A stretch of DNA of 64,000 bases from Rhodospirillales bacterium (GCA_016699855.1 CP064988.1:3562501-3626500); one strand, 5' to 3'; counted from the stretch's first letter, positions 55,448-63,212 are shown. The notes: generated by a model from the letters alone, not told the origin. Program-made: numbers and translations.

Positions 55448-55552
55448 GGCCGCCGCGCTTGCCGGCCCGACGGGCCGTCGATAGCGTTCGCCGATCCACG
55501 GCCGGGGAGGCCGCCTGTGTTCCACGCGCCCGCCGCCGCGTCGCCGCCCGCC

Positions 55553-56032
55553 GGTCTAGACCCCGCGCTGATCGACCCGGCGTGGCTGCGGCGGCAGGTC
55601 GGGGTGGTGCCGCGGGAGTCGGTGCTGTTCAACCGATCCGTCCGGGACAACATCGCGCTGGCGGACCGCACGGTGTCGATGGACCGGATCGTGAAGGCGG
55701 CGACCATGGCCGGGGCGCACGAGTTCATCCTTCAGATGCCGGAGGGCTACGACACGCAGATCGAGGAGCGGGGGATGAACCTCTCCGGCGGCCAGAGGCA
55801 GCGGATCGCCATCGCGCGGGCGCTGTTGATGGACCCACGCATCCTGATCTTCGACGAGGCTACGAGCGCGCTGGACGCGGAGACGGAGGCGGTCGTGCAG
55901 GACAACATGGCGGAGATAGTCAAGGGGCGGACGGTGATCATAGTTGCGCACCGGAAGTCCGCGCTAAAGAATTGCTCAATCACTATAGATATCTCACATG
56001 GTCAAGCGCACGTCCGAAGACGCGGCCTCTAG
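55553..56032 (+). pseudogene. Fragment of a type I secretion ABC transporter ATPase (HlyB-like)
   Basis: The frame encodes the second half of an ABC nucleotide-binding domain: IDPAWLRRQVGVVPRESVLFNRSVRDNIAL (Q-loop region), the signature LSGGQRQRIAIARAL, Walker B ILIFDEATSALD and the H-loop VIIVAHRKS. The order and the VLFNRSVRDNI stretch are closest to HlyB/PrtD-type secretion ATPases. The membrane domain and Walker A are missing, and the match breaks off after AHRKS in unrelated sequence. It is a dead remnant, probably brought with the surrounding insertion. No HlyD or substrate gene is seen. Confidence 0.85.
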
Positions 56033-56079
56033 AAATAGCCTACCTTCATCTGACATTGCCACCACCAAAGTGTGAGCCC

Positions 56080-56574
56080 ATGTCATACGACGAAATACTC
56101 GCGAGGTATCGACTTAGCTACAAAATAATTATTATTGCGCCGATCATATTTTGGGTAAGCGCTTACATAGGCTTATCCATATATTTCTACCTATTTAATT
56201 TCGCGTCTAGCCGCGTTCATATTCTCGATCCAACAGCACAGGTTTTCAAATGCTTTTATTACATGTGGCTGGGCTTTGGCGCACTTTGGAGCGTAGCTAA
56301 CTTGATTTTGTGGAATTCACATAGCTGGCTCTACCGTGACTTTTGCCTGGAGCGCTTCCGAGCGATACGCCCGTCTCGCTGGGCTACAGTAGTGGGCTAT
56401 CCGGTATTGCTCTTCGGAGTAGGTGCGCTTGAGCCGGATTTCCGAATCTACTGGCAGCTGTCTTTTCATGGATTTATTTATGTGTTTGCTATGATCTTTG
56501 TAAGTGCACACACTGCGTACTACTTTCACGTAGCTATAGTAGCTTTGCTCTTTCCTAAACAACCTGCCAGCTAG
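56080..56574 (+). CDS. Unknown membrane protein of foreign composition
   Basis: A 164-residue protein with about four membrane helices (YKIIIIAPIIFWVSAYIGLS, YYMWLGFGALWSVANLILW, ATVVGYPVLLFGVGAL, FIYVFAMIFVSAHTAYYFHV). The gene is far richer in A and T than everything around it, with codons such as ATA and TTA that neighbours avoid, so it is a recent acquisition. It lies after the ABC ATPase fragment and is followed by a 73-nt palindromic repeat. I recognise no family; immunity to a secreted product or a simple orphan are both possible. Confidence 0.65.
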   Translation: MSYDEILARYRLSYKIIIIAPIIFWVSAYIGLSIYFYLFNFASSRVHILDPTAQVFKCFYYMWLGFGALWSVANLILWNSHSWLYRDFCLERFRAIRPSRWATVVGYPVLLFGVGALEPDFRIYWQLSFHGFIYVFAMIFVSAHTAYYFHVAIVALLFPKQPAS

Positions 56575-56720
56575 CGTTGTTTAGCCGCAATATAAGCTTA
56601 GGAGGGCGCGATGTGGGTGAAGGTCAAAAGTACCACAACGGTAGCGCTCGACCGAGACCAGTTTCGTCGGTCACTTAATATTGCGGCTTTCAATCCCTTC
56701 GCGAATTCGACAATTGTGAG

Positions 56721-56793
56721 GGGGTCAGGCCTGCAAAACGGCAAATTTTCCGGCCGACCTCCCGATGAGCAGCCGATTTGCAGGATTGACCCC
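56721..56793. repeat. 73-nt imperfect palindrome, unit 1
   Basis: Arm 56721-56742 (GGGGTCAGGCCTGCAAA and five more) pairs with 56772-56793 at 19 of 22 positions around a 30-nt centre. The centre is related to that of unit 2. Looks like a REP/BIME-type unit or other mobile palindrome. Confidence 0.85.
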
Positions 56794-56852
56794 AACACAA
56801 TCACGCGATGTCGAAGCGAGTTGTTGAGGGACAGGTAGCAGCGGTGCGTGGC

Positions 56853-57491
56853 ATGGGGAAAAGAACCGCGGCTCTCGTCGCCCTGGCAGCCATTTGGAGC
56901 TATCGGCTGGTGCTCTCCGCCGCGTTCGGCTTCGTACTTCTAGCCGGAGCAGTTCTCGCGAGCGTTTCCATCCGTAGCTCGCTGAGCAACGGGTCTCCTG
57001 AGGAGTCCCCAGGCGAGGCGTTCTGCAATCTCGCTTCGTGGGTGAGAGCACCCAATAGTTTTGGCGTTCAACAACGGATCGCTCGTGCGATAAGATCAGA
57101 GGGTGCAAGCGGCTCGCGGAGCTACGATTTTTCAGGGCTATCGAAGGAGTGGTCCCATATCTGCCTGACGTCGGTCGACAGTGGCGAATTGACTTTCTCG
57201 GAGCCGGCGAGACCGCACGTTCCACCCTTTGAGTTGAAGCGTGATGTTTGCTGGGGGTGGTCGGCGGCGTTTCTGACCGTATTGGCGATCAATCAGGAAG
57301 GCCGTGCCGTACCTGTGAAGTGGCGGTTGGGCGGCTTTGATGTGGGCACGCCTATCCAGACGGACTACTCCGCGCTCCCCAGGTCATCGGGGTCGTTCCG
57401 GCAGTGCGCGCCAGTGGCGCAAGCCAAAGCTTCGTGCGTCACATTCCCATCAAGTAAGGAAGGTGGATGCTTCCTGCTTTTCCCTCTGTAG
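56853..57491 (+). CDS. Unknown protein with N-terminal membrane helix
   Basis: A 212-residue open frame from an ATG at 56853 (MGKRTAALVALA), or 15 codons longer from 56808. One hydrophobic segment (VLSAAFGFVLLAGAVLASVSI) near residue 30 would leave about 170 residues outside the cytoplasm, with six cysteines (EAFCNL, HICLTS, DVCWGW, FRQCAP, ASCVTF, GGCFLL) that could form disulfides. GC content is moderate, below the chromosomal norm. No family recognised. It is followed directly by a second palindromic repeat. Confidence 0.55.
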   Translation: MGKRTAALVALAAIWSYRLVLSAAFGFVLLAGAVLASVSIRSSLSNGSPEESPGEAFCNLASWVRAPNSFGVQQRIARAIRSEGASGSRSYDFSGLSKEWSHICLTSVDSGELTFSEPARPHVPPFELKRDVCWGWSAAFLTVLAINQEGRAVPVKWRLGGFDVGTPIQTDYSALPRSSGSFRQCAPVAQAKASCVTFPSSKEGGCFLLFPL

Positions 57492-57513
57492 CGGTAACGG
57501 GGTCAAACGTAGC

Positions 57514-57615
57514 GGGGTCAGGCCTGCAAAGCGGCAAGGTTTCCGGTCGATCTCTCGGTGAAAATGCCGTTTTGCAGGCCTGACCCCAGACGCTTCAGGC
57601 CTGACCCCAGACGCT
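57514..57615. repeat. 74-nt palindrome unit 2 plus a 20-bp direct repeat
   Basis: Arms 57514-57535 and 57566-57587 match at 21 of 22 positions around a 30-nt centre related to unit 1. Its end, CAGGCCTGACCCCAGACGCT (57575-57594), is repeated at 57596-57615 with one base between. It closes the accessory patch. Confidence 0.85.
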
Positions 57616-57710
57616 GACGCCGTGGCACTTCCGGCATCGTCCGTCCGTGCCTATCATCGGCCACCACATGCGCACGGTGACACGCGCCGCCATTTCCGGG
57701 AGAGCCCACG

Positions 57711-58178
57711 ATGACGACCAAACCCACCTACCTCGGCCTGCTCAACGCGATCAGCGTCGCCGAGACCAAGGCGGCGCGCTACTTCGACGCTTGGGTCGCG
57801 CTGACCGACGATCCCGAGGTGCGCGCCGTCGTCAAGCTGGTGGCGGTGCGCGAGGCCGAGCACGGGCTGGCGTTCGAGAAGCGCGTCGTCGAGCTGGGCT
57901 ACACGCTGATCGACCGGCCCGATCCCAAGGCCGACGCCAAGCTGGCCTACGTCTCGAATCCCAAGATCGGCGACCTCGACCGGCTGGAGTATCTCGGCTA
58001 CGGCGCGCCGCGCGAGGACGATCCGTTCGGCGACTTCATGAAGGACCGCACCATCGACATCGAGACCGGCGCGCTGATGGGCCGCTACATCGCCGAGGAG
58101 CGCGACACCATCCGCCGCCTCTGCGCGCTGGCGCAGTCGCTGAAGGCGCGCAAGGGCAAGCGGAAGAAGGCGGCTTAG
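57711..58178 (+). CDS. Ferritin-like (rubrerythrin-type) helical protein
   Basis: A 155-residue helical protein. Residues 12-30 (ISVAETKAARYFDAWVALT) and 45-60 (AVREAEHGLAFEKRV) carry the Glu and E-x-x-H spacing of ferritin-like di-iron helices; a later helix has ETGALMGRYIAEERDTI. The last residues are basic (KARKGKRKKAA). It may bind a di-iron site, but without all four helices recognised the role is uncertain. GC content is back to the chromosomal norm. A short gap separates it from the repeat cluster. Confidence 0.65.
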   Translation: MTTKPTYLGLLNAISVAETKAARYFDAWVALTDDPEVRAVVKLVAVREAEHGLAFEKRVVELGYTLIDRPDPKADAKLAYVSNPKIGDLDRLEYLGYGAPREDDPFGDFMKDRTIDIETGALMGRYIAEERDTIRRLCALAQSLKARKGKRKKAA

Positions 58179-58215
58179 GCTGGAGGGGAAGCGCACGCGG
58201 GCGGCGTCGCGCATC

Positions 58216-58284
58216 CTGTCATCCCGAGCGTAGCGAGGGATCCAGGGACCGAGCCTAGATCCCTCGCTACGCTCGGGATGACAG
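58216..58284. repeat. Palindromic repeat with perfect 27-bp arms (GATCCCTCGC family)
   Basis: Arms 58216-58242 and 58258-58284 are perfect complements (core CATCCCGAGCGTAGCGAGGG) with a 15-base loop. It sits between the ends of two convergent genes and may end both transcripts. Same family as 42303 and 63147. Confidence 0.85.
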
Positions 58285-58321
58285 AGGAGGGCGGCGCCGC
58301 GCCGCGGTCACGTCGTTCGCC

Positions 58322-58675
58322 TCAATCGCCGTCGTCGTCGTCCAGCTCGGCGTGGAAGCGGTGCAGGAACAGGTGCACCCAGGGCGAGGCGATGACGCCA
58401 CACACGCCCACGAACAGCAGGCCGCTGAACAGCGCGTAGCCCGCGGCGAACAGTTTGCCGCCGGTCGTCGACAACTGGTCGACCGGCCCCATGCCGCCGA
58501 GGATCATGGCGGCGTTGAGCAGGGCGTCGATCCACGGCAGACCGGCGATCAGATGGTAGCCAAGAACGCCGATGCCCAGCGCGGCGCCGAGCGCGCCGAA
58601 GCCGAGCACGAGCGCGCGCCGCATGCGCGCCGCCCAGACGACGGGATCGTGGCCGCGTTGCGCTTGCGTCGCCAT
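58322..58675 (-). CDS. Two- to three-helix membrane protein, unknown
   Basis: A 117-residue membrane protein with helices ALVLGFGALGAALGIGVLGYHLIAGL and LFAAGYALFSGLLFVGVCGVIA, and between them DALLNAAMILGGMGPVDQLS, which looks like a re-entrant loop as in two-TM ion channels. The acidic tail (HRFHAELDDDDGD) follows. I know similar short proteins in alphaproteobacteria but no function; a channel-like role is only a guess. Confidence 0.65.
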   Translation of the reverse strand: MATQAQRGHDPVVWAARMRRALVLGFGALGAALGIGVLGYHLIAGLPWIDALLNAAMILGGMGPVDQLSTTGGKLFAAGYALFSGLLFVGVCGVIASPWVHLFLHRFHAELDDDDGD

Positions 58676-59052
58676 GGTCGAATCTCCTTTGTTGTCAGGA
58701 CCGCCGCCGACGGCGTCGCGGCCGAGTTCACTCCACGATTGCGATGCGACGCGGCCCCCTCACCTAACCTCTCCCCCGGTGGGGGCGAGGAACATGAGCG
58801 TCTTCCTCCTTTCCGCCAACGGGTTTGTCTCCCTCTCCGCCGCGTAGCGGGGAGAGGGAAGGGCCCATGCGAAGCATGGGAAGGGTGAGGTGGTCGTCGT
58901 ATCGGTGGCCACATCGATCGATGAAGTGAACTGCGCCGATATCGAGTGTCGGTGACGCCACCGCCACCCACCTCACCCTTCCCGCGCTACGCGCGGGCCC
59001 CTTCCCTCTCCCCCCGCAAGCGGGCGGAGAGGGAGAAAGCGCCCACGCTCCG
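58676..59052. repeat. Intergenic repeat cluster, composite copy A
   Basis: From about 58753 to 59040 there are nested inverted repeats. Blocks such as CCTCTCCGCC and GGAGAGGGAA flank a central module (58883-58978) that starts GGGTGAGGTGG and ends CCACCTCACCC. The composite of about 200 bp (58832-59037) recurs at about 61500-61720 in the same direction. I see no gene here. Confidence 0.75.
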
Positions 59053-60211
59053 CTACTGCCGTGTCTCAAGGCGCTGCCCGGCGCGGCCGTGGGCGATGGC
59101 TTTTTTCATCAGGGTGGGCAGCGCCATCGCGGCGAGCCGGTCGGGCGGGCACCAGATCAAATCGCCGGCCGCGGCCGTCATCCGTGTCGTCGGCGCGTGC
59201 GCGGCGGCGATGGTCAGCTCGAGCGTGAAATGCGTGAAGACGTGGCGCACCGTCCCCGGCAGCACGCGCCACTTCGCGCGCAGCGGCGCCTCGGCCAGCG
59301 CGGCGTCGGCGTCGAACGCCCCCTCGCGCCACGGGCCGGTGGGGATCTCCATCATGCCGCAGAGCAATCCCTTGGCCGGACGCTGGCGCAACGCGATGGC
59401 GCCGTCCCTGGCGGTCAGCAGGAACGCCATGCCGCGCCGCGTCGGCCGCGCCGCCTTGGCGCGGCGCCCGGGCAGCGCGTCGACCAGGCCGAGCCTCCGC
59501 GCGGCGCAGATGTCGACCAGCGGGCACACCACGCAGCGCGGCGCGCGGGGCACGCACACCGTGGCGCCGAGATCCATCAGCGCCTGCGCGTAGTCGCCGG
59601 CGCGTCGCGCGGGCACCAGCGCGGCGGCCAGCGCCGTCAGCGCCGGCTTGGCGTCGGGCAGCGGCGTCTCCAGCGCGTGCAGTCGCGCCATGACGCGCTC
59701 GACGTTGCCGTCGACGGCGTTGGCCGGCCGGTCGAAGGCGATCGCGGCGATGGCGGCTGATGTGTAGGGGCCGATGCCGGGCAGGGCGCGCAACGCGTCG
59801 TCGTCGTCGGGGAAGAGTCCGGCGTGGCGGTCGACCACGGCGCGGGCGCCGGCGTGCAGGTTGCGCGCGCGGGCGTAGTAGCCCAGCCCCTGCCAGGCGT
59901 GCAGCACGTCGTCGAGGGCCGCGGCGGCGAGATCGCCGACCGTCGGCCACCTGCGCGTGAATTCAGCGAAGTAGGGGCCGACTGTCGCCACGGTCGTCTG
60001 CTGCAGCATGATCTCGCTGAGCCAGACGCGGTACGGCTCGGTGCGCCCTCCGGCCGGCGCGCGCCACGGCAGCGCGCGGCGGTGCCGGTCGTACCACGCC
60101 AGCACGCGGGCCGCATGATCGGCGGCATCCGGGCGCGCGCGCACGCGCGGCCGCGAACGCGGCGCCGGCCGCCGCCACGCGGGCGTCGTCGGTGGTCGTC
60201 CTGCGCGCCAT
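59053..60211 (-). CDS. mutY: Adenine DNA glycosylase MutY (N-terminal frame uncertain)
   Basis: Removes adenine mispaired with 8-oxoguanine. Visible are WLSEIMLQQTTVATVGPYFAEF, the helix-hairpin-helix ALPGIGPYTSAAIAAIAFDRP with catalytic Asp in VDGNVERVMAR, and the cluster cysteines CVPRAPRCVVCPLVDIC. A C-terminal Nudix-like domain follows that reads 8-oxoG. A family-like start (MARRTTTDD, ATG at 60211) lies in another frame, joined only if one base of the GGG at 60131-60133 is removed. Alternatively translation begins at an in-frame GTG near 60144. Fourth cluster cysteine and catalytic residues are intact, so the core is functional. Confidence 0.88.
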
Positions 60212-60346
60212 CGCGGCAGTGTAGTCGGTCTTGACCATCCGCCTAAATCCCTCTCCGCCCGCTTGCGGCCTATCGGATTCACACATCCAAGATAGCGGCC
60301 GAACGCCCTCTCCGCCGCGCAGCGGGGGAGAGGGAGCAACCATTAA

Positions 60347-61296
60347 TCAAACCGGGATCTGCTTGGTCCACGGGGTGCCTCTGGCGAGGACGGCGTTGAC
60401 GAAGATGACGAGCTTGCGGGCGCAGGCGACGAGGGCCTTCTTGTGAGGTTTGCCCTTGGCGACGAGCGTCTTGTAGACCGGCACGAGGTTGTCGTTCCAC
60501 CTGAAGGCGGCCGGCAGGGCGGCGTTGAACAGGGCCTTGCGCACGCGGCCGCGTCCGCCGGCGATGTGTCGCTCGCCGCGCAGGGTGCCGGAGTCGCGGT
60601 CGAACGGGGCGAGGCCGGCGAGCGCGGCGGCCTGCTCGCGCGACAGCGCGCCGAGCTCGGGCATGAGCACGACCAGGGTCAGCGCGGTGCGGATGCCGAC
60701 GCCGTCGACGCTGGCGACGAGGTCGAGGCGGCGGGCGAGGTCGGCCTCGGCGCGGACGGTCTTGAGCAGCAGCGCCAGCTCGGCGTCGCGGCGGCGCTCG
60801 AGGCGCTGGACGTCGCGCTCGAGGCCGGCGCGCAGGCGCCGGGCGGCGAAGCGCTCGAGGCGGCAGCGGGTCTGGCGCAGGTCGTCCTCGATCTGCTCGA
60901 TGAAGAGAAGATGCTCGGCGAGGGGCGCCATCCTCGGATCGGGCGCGGCGCGCACGCCGGCGAGACCGGCGGCGCACCCGGCGATCAGGGCGGCGTCGAT
61001 CCGGTCGTTCTTGGCCCGGCGCAGCTTGCAGGCGGCGAAGGCGCGGACCGCCGGGCTGCAGGACGGCGACCTCGACGCCGGCTCCGCGCAGCGCCGCCGC
61101 CACCGCCCTCTCGTAGCCGCCCGACGCCTCGATGCCGGCGCGCCGGACGCCGAGGCCGGCCAGCCGTTCGCGCAGCGCGCGGTGGCCCTCGGCGGTGTTG
61201 GGCACCCGCCATGTGGCGCCGTCCGGCCACAGCGCGATGTCGAGCCAAGGTCTTGCCGGTGTCGATGCCGGCGACAGGCGTGCTATGTTCGGCCAT
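60347..61296 (-). pseudogene. IS110-family transposase, frame broken twice
   Basis: From ATG 61296 the frame gives VAGIDTGKT. An extra base at 61246-61247 shifts it, and in the next frame LDIALWPDGATWRVPNTAEG and IEASGGYERAVAAAL follow. A second extra base near 61051-61054 shifts to RAFAACKLRRAKNDRIDAAL and on to the C-terminal half (SVDGVGIRTALTLVVLMPEL, HIAGGRGRVRKALFNAAL). With both removed it encodes about 315 residues including the D, E, D, D catalytic set. IS110 recombinases are guided by a bridge RNA. Either inactive or a product of assembly indels. Confidence 0.85.
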
Positions 61297-61480
61297 CTTC
61301 GTCGTCCCTGCCTTGCGTGCGAACCAGGTTGTTCGGGCAACCATCCGGGCCTCGATGAAGTGGTTCGTCCGCGATCCGGCTCCCTCGCGATCCGTCACGA
61401 TTCCCGGGACCAACGATCCGACGGTCGAACCGCCCAGGGCCGGGTGGCCACCCGGCCCTGGGCATTCCTCGCGGAACGCC
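61297..61480 (-). ncRNA. Candidate bridge-RNA region of the IS110 element
   Basis: The 184 bases upstream of the transposase have no credible gene and contain a perfect 32-bp palindrome (61432-61463) plus smaller inverted repeats such as GTTGTTCGGGCAAC. In IS110-group elements the bridge RNA, about 180 nt long, is transcribed from this place and pairs with target and donor DNA. Only position and structure support the call. Confidence 0.35.
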
Positions 61481-61499
61481 CTCATCCTAACCGCTCGCG

Positions 61500-61722
61500 C
61501 TTACGCAAGGGGACCCGCCGCTTCAGCGGCGGGGAGGGTGAGGTGGTCGTGGGATCAGTGCCGACGTCGATCGGAGAAGCGACGTGCATCGATATCGGCC
61601 GCAGGCGACGCCACCACCACCCACCTCACCGCCGCCGTATCGGCGCATCGCCGATACGGCGTACCCGCGCTGCGCGCGGGCCCCTTCCCTCTCCCCCCGC
61701 AAGCGGGCGGAGAGGGAGAAAA
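61500..61722. repeat. Composite intergenic repeat, copy B
   Basis: The central module 61536-61630 (GGGTGAGGTGG ... CCACCTCACC) is homologous to 58883-58978 and in the same direction. The right flank has an extra hairpin (GTATCGGCG...CGCCGATAC) and then CCCTTCCCTCTCC and CGGAGAGGGAG as in copy A. I see no gene between 61480 and 61858. Confidence 0.75.
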
Positions 61723-61858
61723 CGTCGGTGCGCCAAGGCTTTCCTGCCTTCCAATGCGACAGTCGAGAAGTGTGAATCCGCTAGCCCACAAGCGGAGAGG
61801 AAGAATGAACGCCGCCCGCCGTTCCACCGCCGGCCTCCGCCGGCGTATGATCGGGCGC

Positions 61859-62413
61859 ATGACCGAGGATCGTCCCGATCTCGAGATCCGCCGCCGCGGC
61901 GGCTTCAAGGCGGTGGGCGCGCACGTGCCGAAGCTGACGGGCGCGCTGGCGGCGCGGCGCGGCACGACCATCGCGCGGCTGGCGGCGGAGTGGTCGCTGA
62001 TCGTCGGGCCGGAGGTGGCGCGCCACTGCGCGCCGGAGAAGCTGACGGGCGCCGCGCGCCCGCCGTCGGCCGGCGGCGCGAAAACTGACGCGAGACTGAC
62101 GAGGCCGGCGCGGCCGGAACGCGGCGCGACGCTGCGGCTGCGCGTGGCCGGGTCGATGGCGCTGGAGCTGCAGTACATGGCGCCGCGCCTGATCGAGCGC
62201 ATCAACACGCATCTGGGCTACGCCGCGGTCGAGAGCCTGCGCATCACGCAGGGTCCGTTGCCGATGGCGCGGGCGTCGGCGCCGCCGGCGCCGCCGCCGC
62301 CGCTCGATCCGGCGCGAAGCGCATCCCTGCGCGCCGGCGTGGCGCCGATCGGCGACGACCGGCTGCGCGCGGCGCTCGAGCGGCTGGGCCGCGCCGTCCT
62401 CGCGCGCCGTTGA
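61859..62413 (+). CDS. DUF721 (DciA-related) protein
   Basis: A 184-residue protein with the DUF721 core: ALAARRGTTIARLAAEWSLIVGPEVARHCAPEKL, then TLRLRVAGSMALELQYMAPRLIERINTHLGY. DUF721 includes DciA, which helps load the replicative helicase in many bacteria. An Arg/Gly-rich insertion sits between the two halves and a Pro/Ala linker follows. Starts at 61847 or 61805 are in frame and possible. It is divergent from mutY, with the IS110 element between; in many alphaproteobacteria these two are direct neighbours. Confidence 0.85.
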   Translation: MTEDRPDLEIRRRGGFKAVGAHVPKLTGALAARRGTTIARLAAEWSLIVGPEVARHCAPEKLTGAARPPSAGGAKTDARLTRPARPERGATLRLRVAGSMALELQYMAPRLIERINTHLGYAAVESLRITQGPLPMARASAPPAPPPPLDPARSASLRAGVAPIGDDRLRAALERLGRAVLARR

Positions 62414-62563
62414 TCCGACGGCGGTGCCACGTCGGAAATTGTCATCGCCGCGGTTTCGCGCTACCTTCCATCATCTGCGGCCGGCTGCGCGCCGGCGCGT
62501 GGAACGGGACGCCGCGGGACGATATTTCAGGCGATGCGGCCGCCGAAGTTCTGGGGGATTGAT

Positions 62564-62995
62564 ATGGGGACGAAACTCGGATTTCTCACGCTCGCGGCGG
62601 GCGCCGCCCTCGCGATCTCCGCCGCCGCGCCGGCCCAGGCCCAGTCGACGGCGCCGACCCACCCCTACGGCTGCGCCTGCCTCAACAACAACATCGGCGT
62701 GCCGATCAACTTCCGCTACCGCTGGGGCGAGGGCGAGTGGAAGACCACGAACCTGCCGACCGGCATGCGCTCGTGGATGTGCTACACCTATCCGCCGGGC
62801 ACGTCGGTGTCGCCGCAGCTGGTGTTCCAGCTCGACGTCGACATGACCAGCGGCCAGGCGTGGACCACGTACACCATCACGCGCATGCAGTCGCCGCAGC
62901 AGAACTGCAACTCGATCCCGGCCGGCGCGCAGTACGACGTGCGCTACCGTCCCGGCAGCAACAACGCGCTGATCCACGTCACCAAGCGGCAATAG
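62564..62995 (+). CDS. Secreted protein of unknown function
   Basis: A 143-residue protein with signal peptide (FLTLAAGAALAISAAAPAQA, cut before QSTA). The ATG at 62564 has GGGGGA seven bases before it. The mature part is beta-rich with four cysteines (GCACLNNN, WMCYTYPP, QNCNSIP) and YRWGEGEWKTTNLP, TWTTYTITRM-like strands ending in a basic tail. No family recognised. It stands alone downstream of DUF721. Confidence 0.65.
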   Translation: MGTKLGFLTLAAGAALAISAAAPAQAQSTAPTHPYGCACLNNNIGVPINFRYRWGEGEWKTTNLPTGMRSWMCYTYPPGTSVSPQLVFQLDVDMTSGQAWTTYTITRMQSPQQNCNSIPAGAQYDVRYRPGSNNALIHVTKRQ

Positions 62996-63146
62996 CCGCG
63001 CGTCGGCGACCAGCCCTCATCCATCGATGCAGCGCGGCGGACGACGCCGCGCTGTTTCTTTGCCGGCGCGGCGGATGGCGCGGGTACGCGTCGCCCGGAC
63101 GCGCGGCGCGTGCGCCCGGACGCGCGGCGATCAGACGGGCCAGACT

Positions 63147-63212
63147 GTCATCCCGAGCGCGGCGAGGGATCCTTCCGTCGCCGCCAAGATCCCTCGCCGC
63201 GCTCGGAATGAC
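63147..63212. repeat. Palindromic repeat, GATCCCTCGC family
   Basis: Arms 63147-63171 and 63188-63212 match at 24 of 25 positions around a 16-base loop. It lies between the convergent ends of the secreted protein and the GNAT gene. Confidence 0.8.

Larger units (their letters stand above)
60242..61480 (-). mobile_element. IS110-family insertion sequence (approximate limits)
   Basis: A transposase with DEDD and Transposase_20 domains, with about 180 bases of non-coding sequence before it and a short one after. Both outer sides run into the CCTCTCC-type intergenic repeats, as expected for IS110 elements, which often insert into REP-like targets and have no clear terminal inverted repeats. Exact ends cannot be set without another copy. 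Confidence 0.6.

Noticed and set aside
54949..55728. Minus-strand open frame between dsbA and the ABC fragment
   Set aside because: No recognisable domain, poor composition, and it runs antisense into the ABC ATPase fragment.
55207..56574. A single 455-residue protein covering the ABC fragment and the membrane protein
   Set aside because: The ABC similarity lies in a different frame from the membrane protein; the first half of this frame is a shadow. The credible start is the ATG at 56080.
56721..57587. Integron attC sites
   Set aside because: Size and position after ORFs fit, but the ends lack the RYYYAAC/GTTRRRY core sites and no integrase is present.
55420..57615. CRISPR array
   Set aside because: Only three spaced copies with genes between them and palindromic units of 73-74 nt; no regular spacers and no cas genes.
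60443..62413. One 656-residue plus-strand protein ending in DUF721
   Set aside because: The first two thirds are antisense to the transposase and cross intergenic repeats; only the last 184 codons are homologous.
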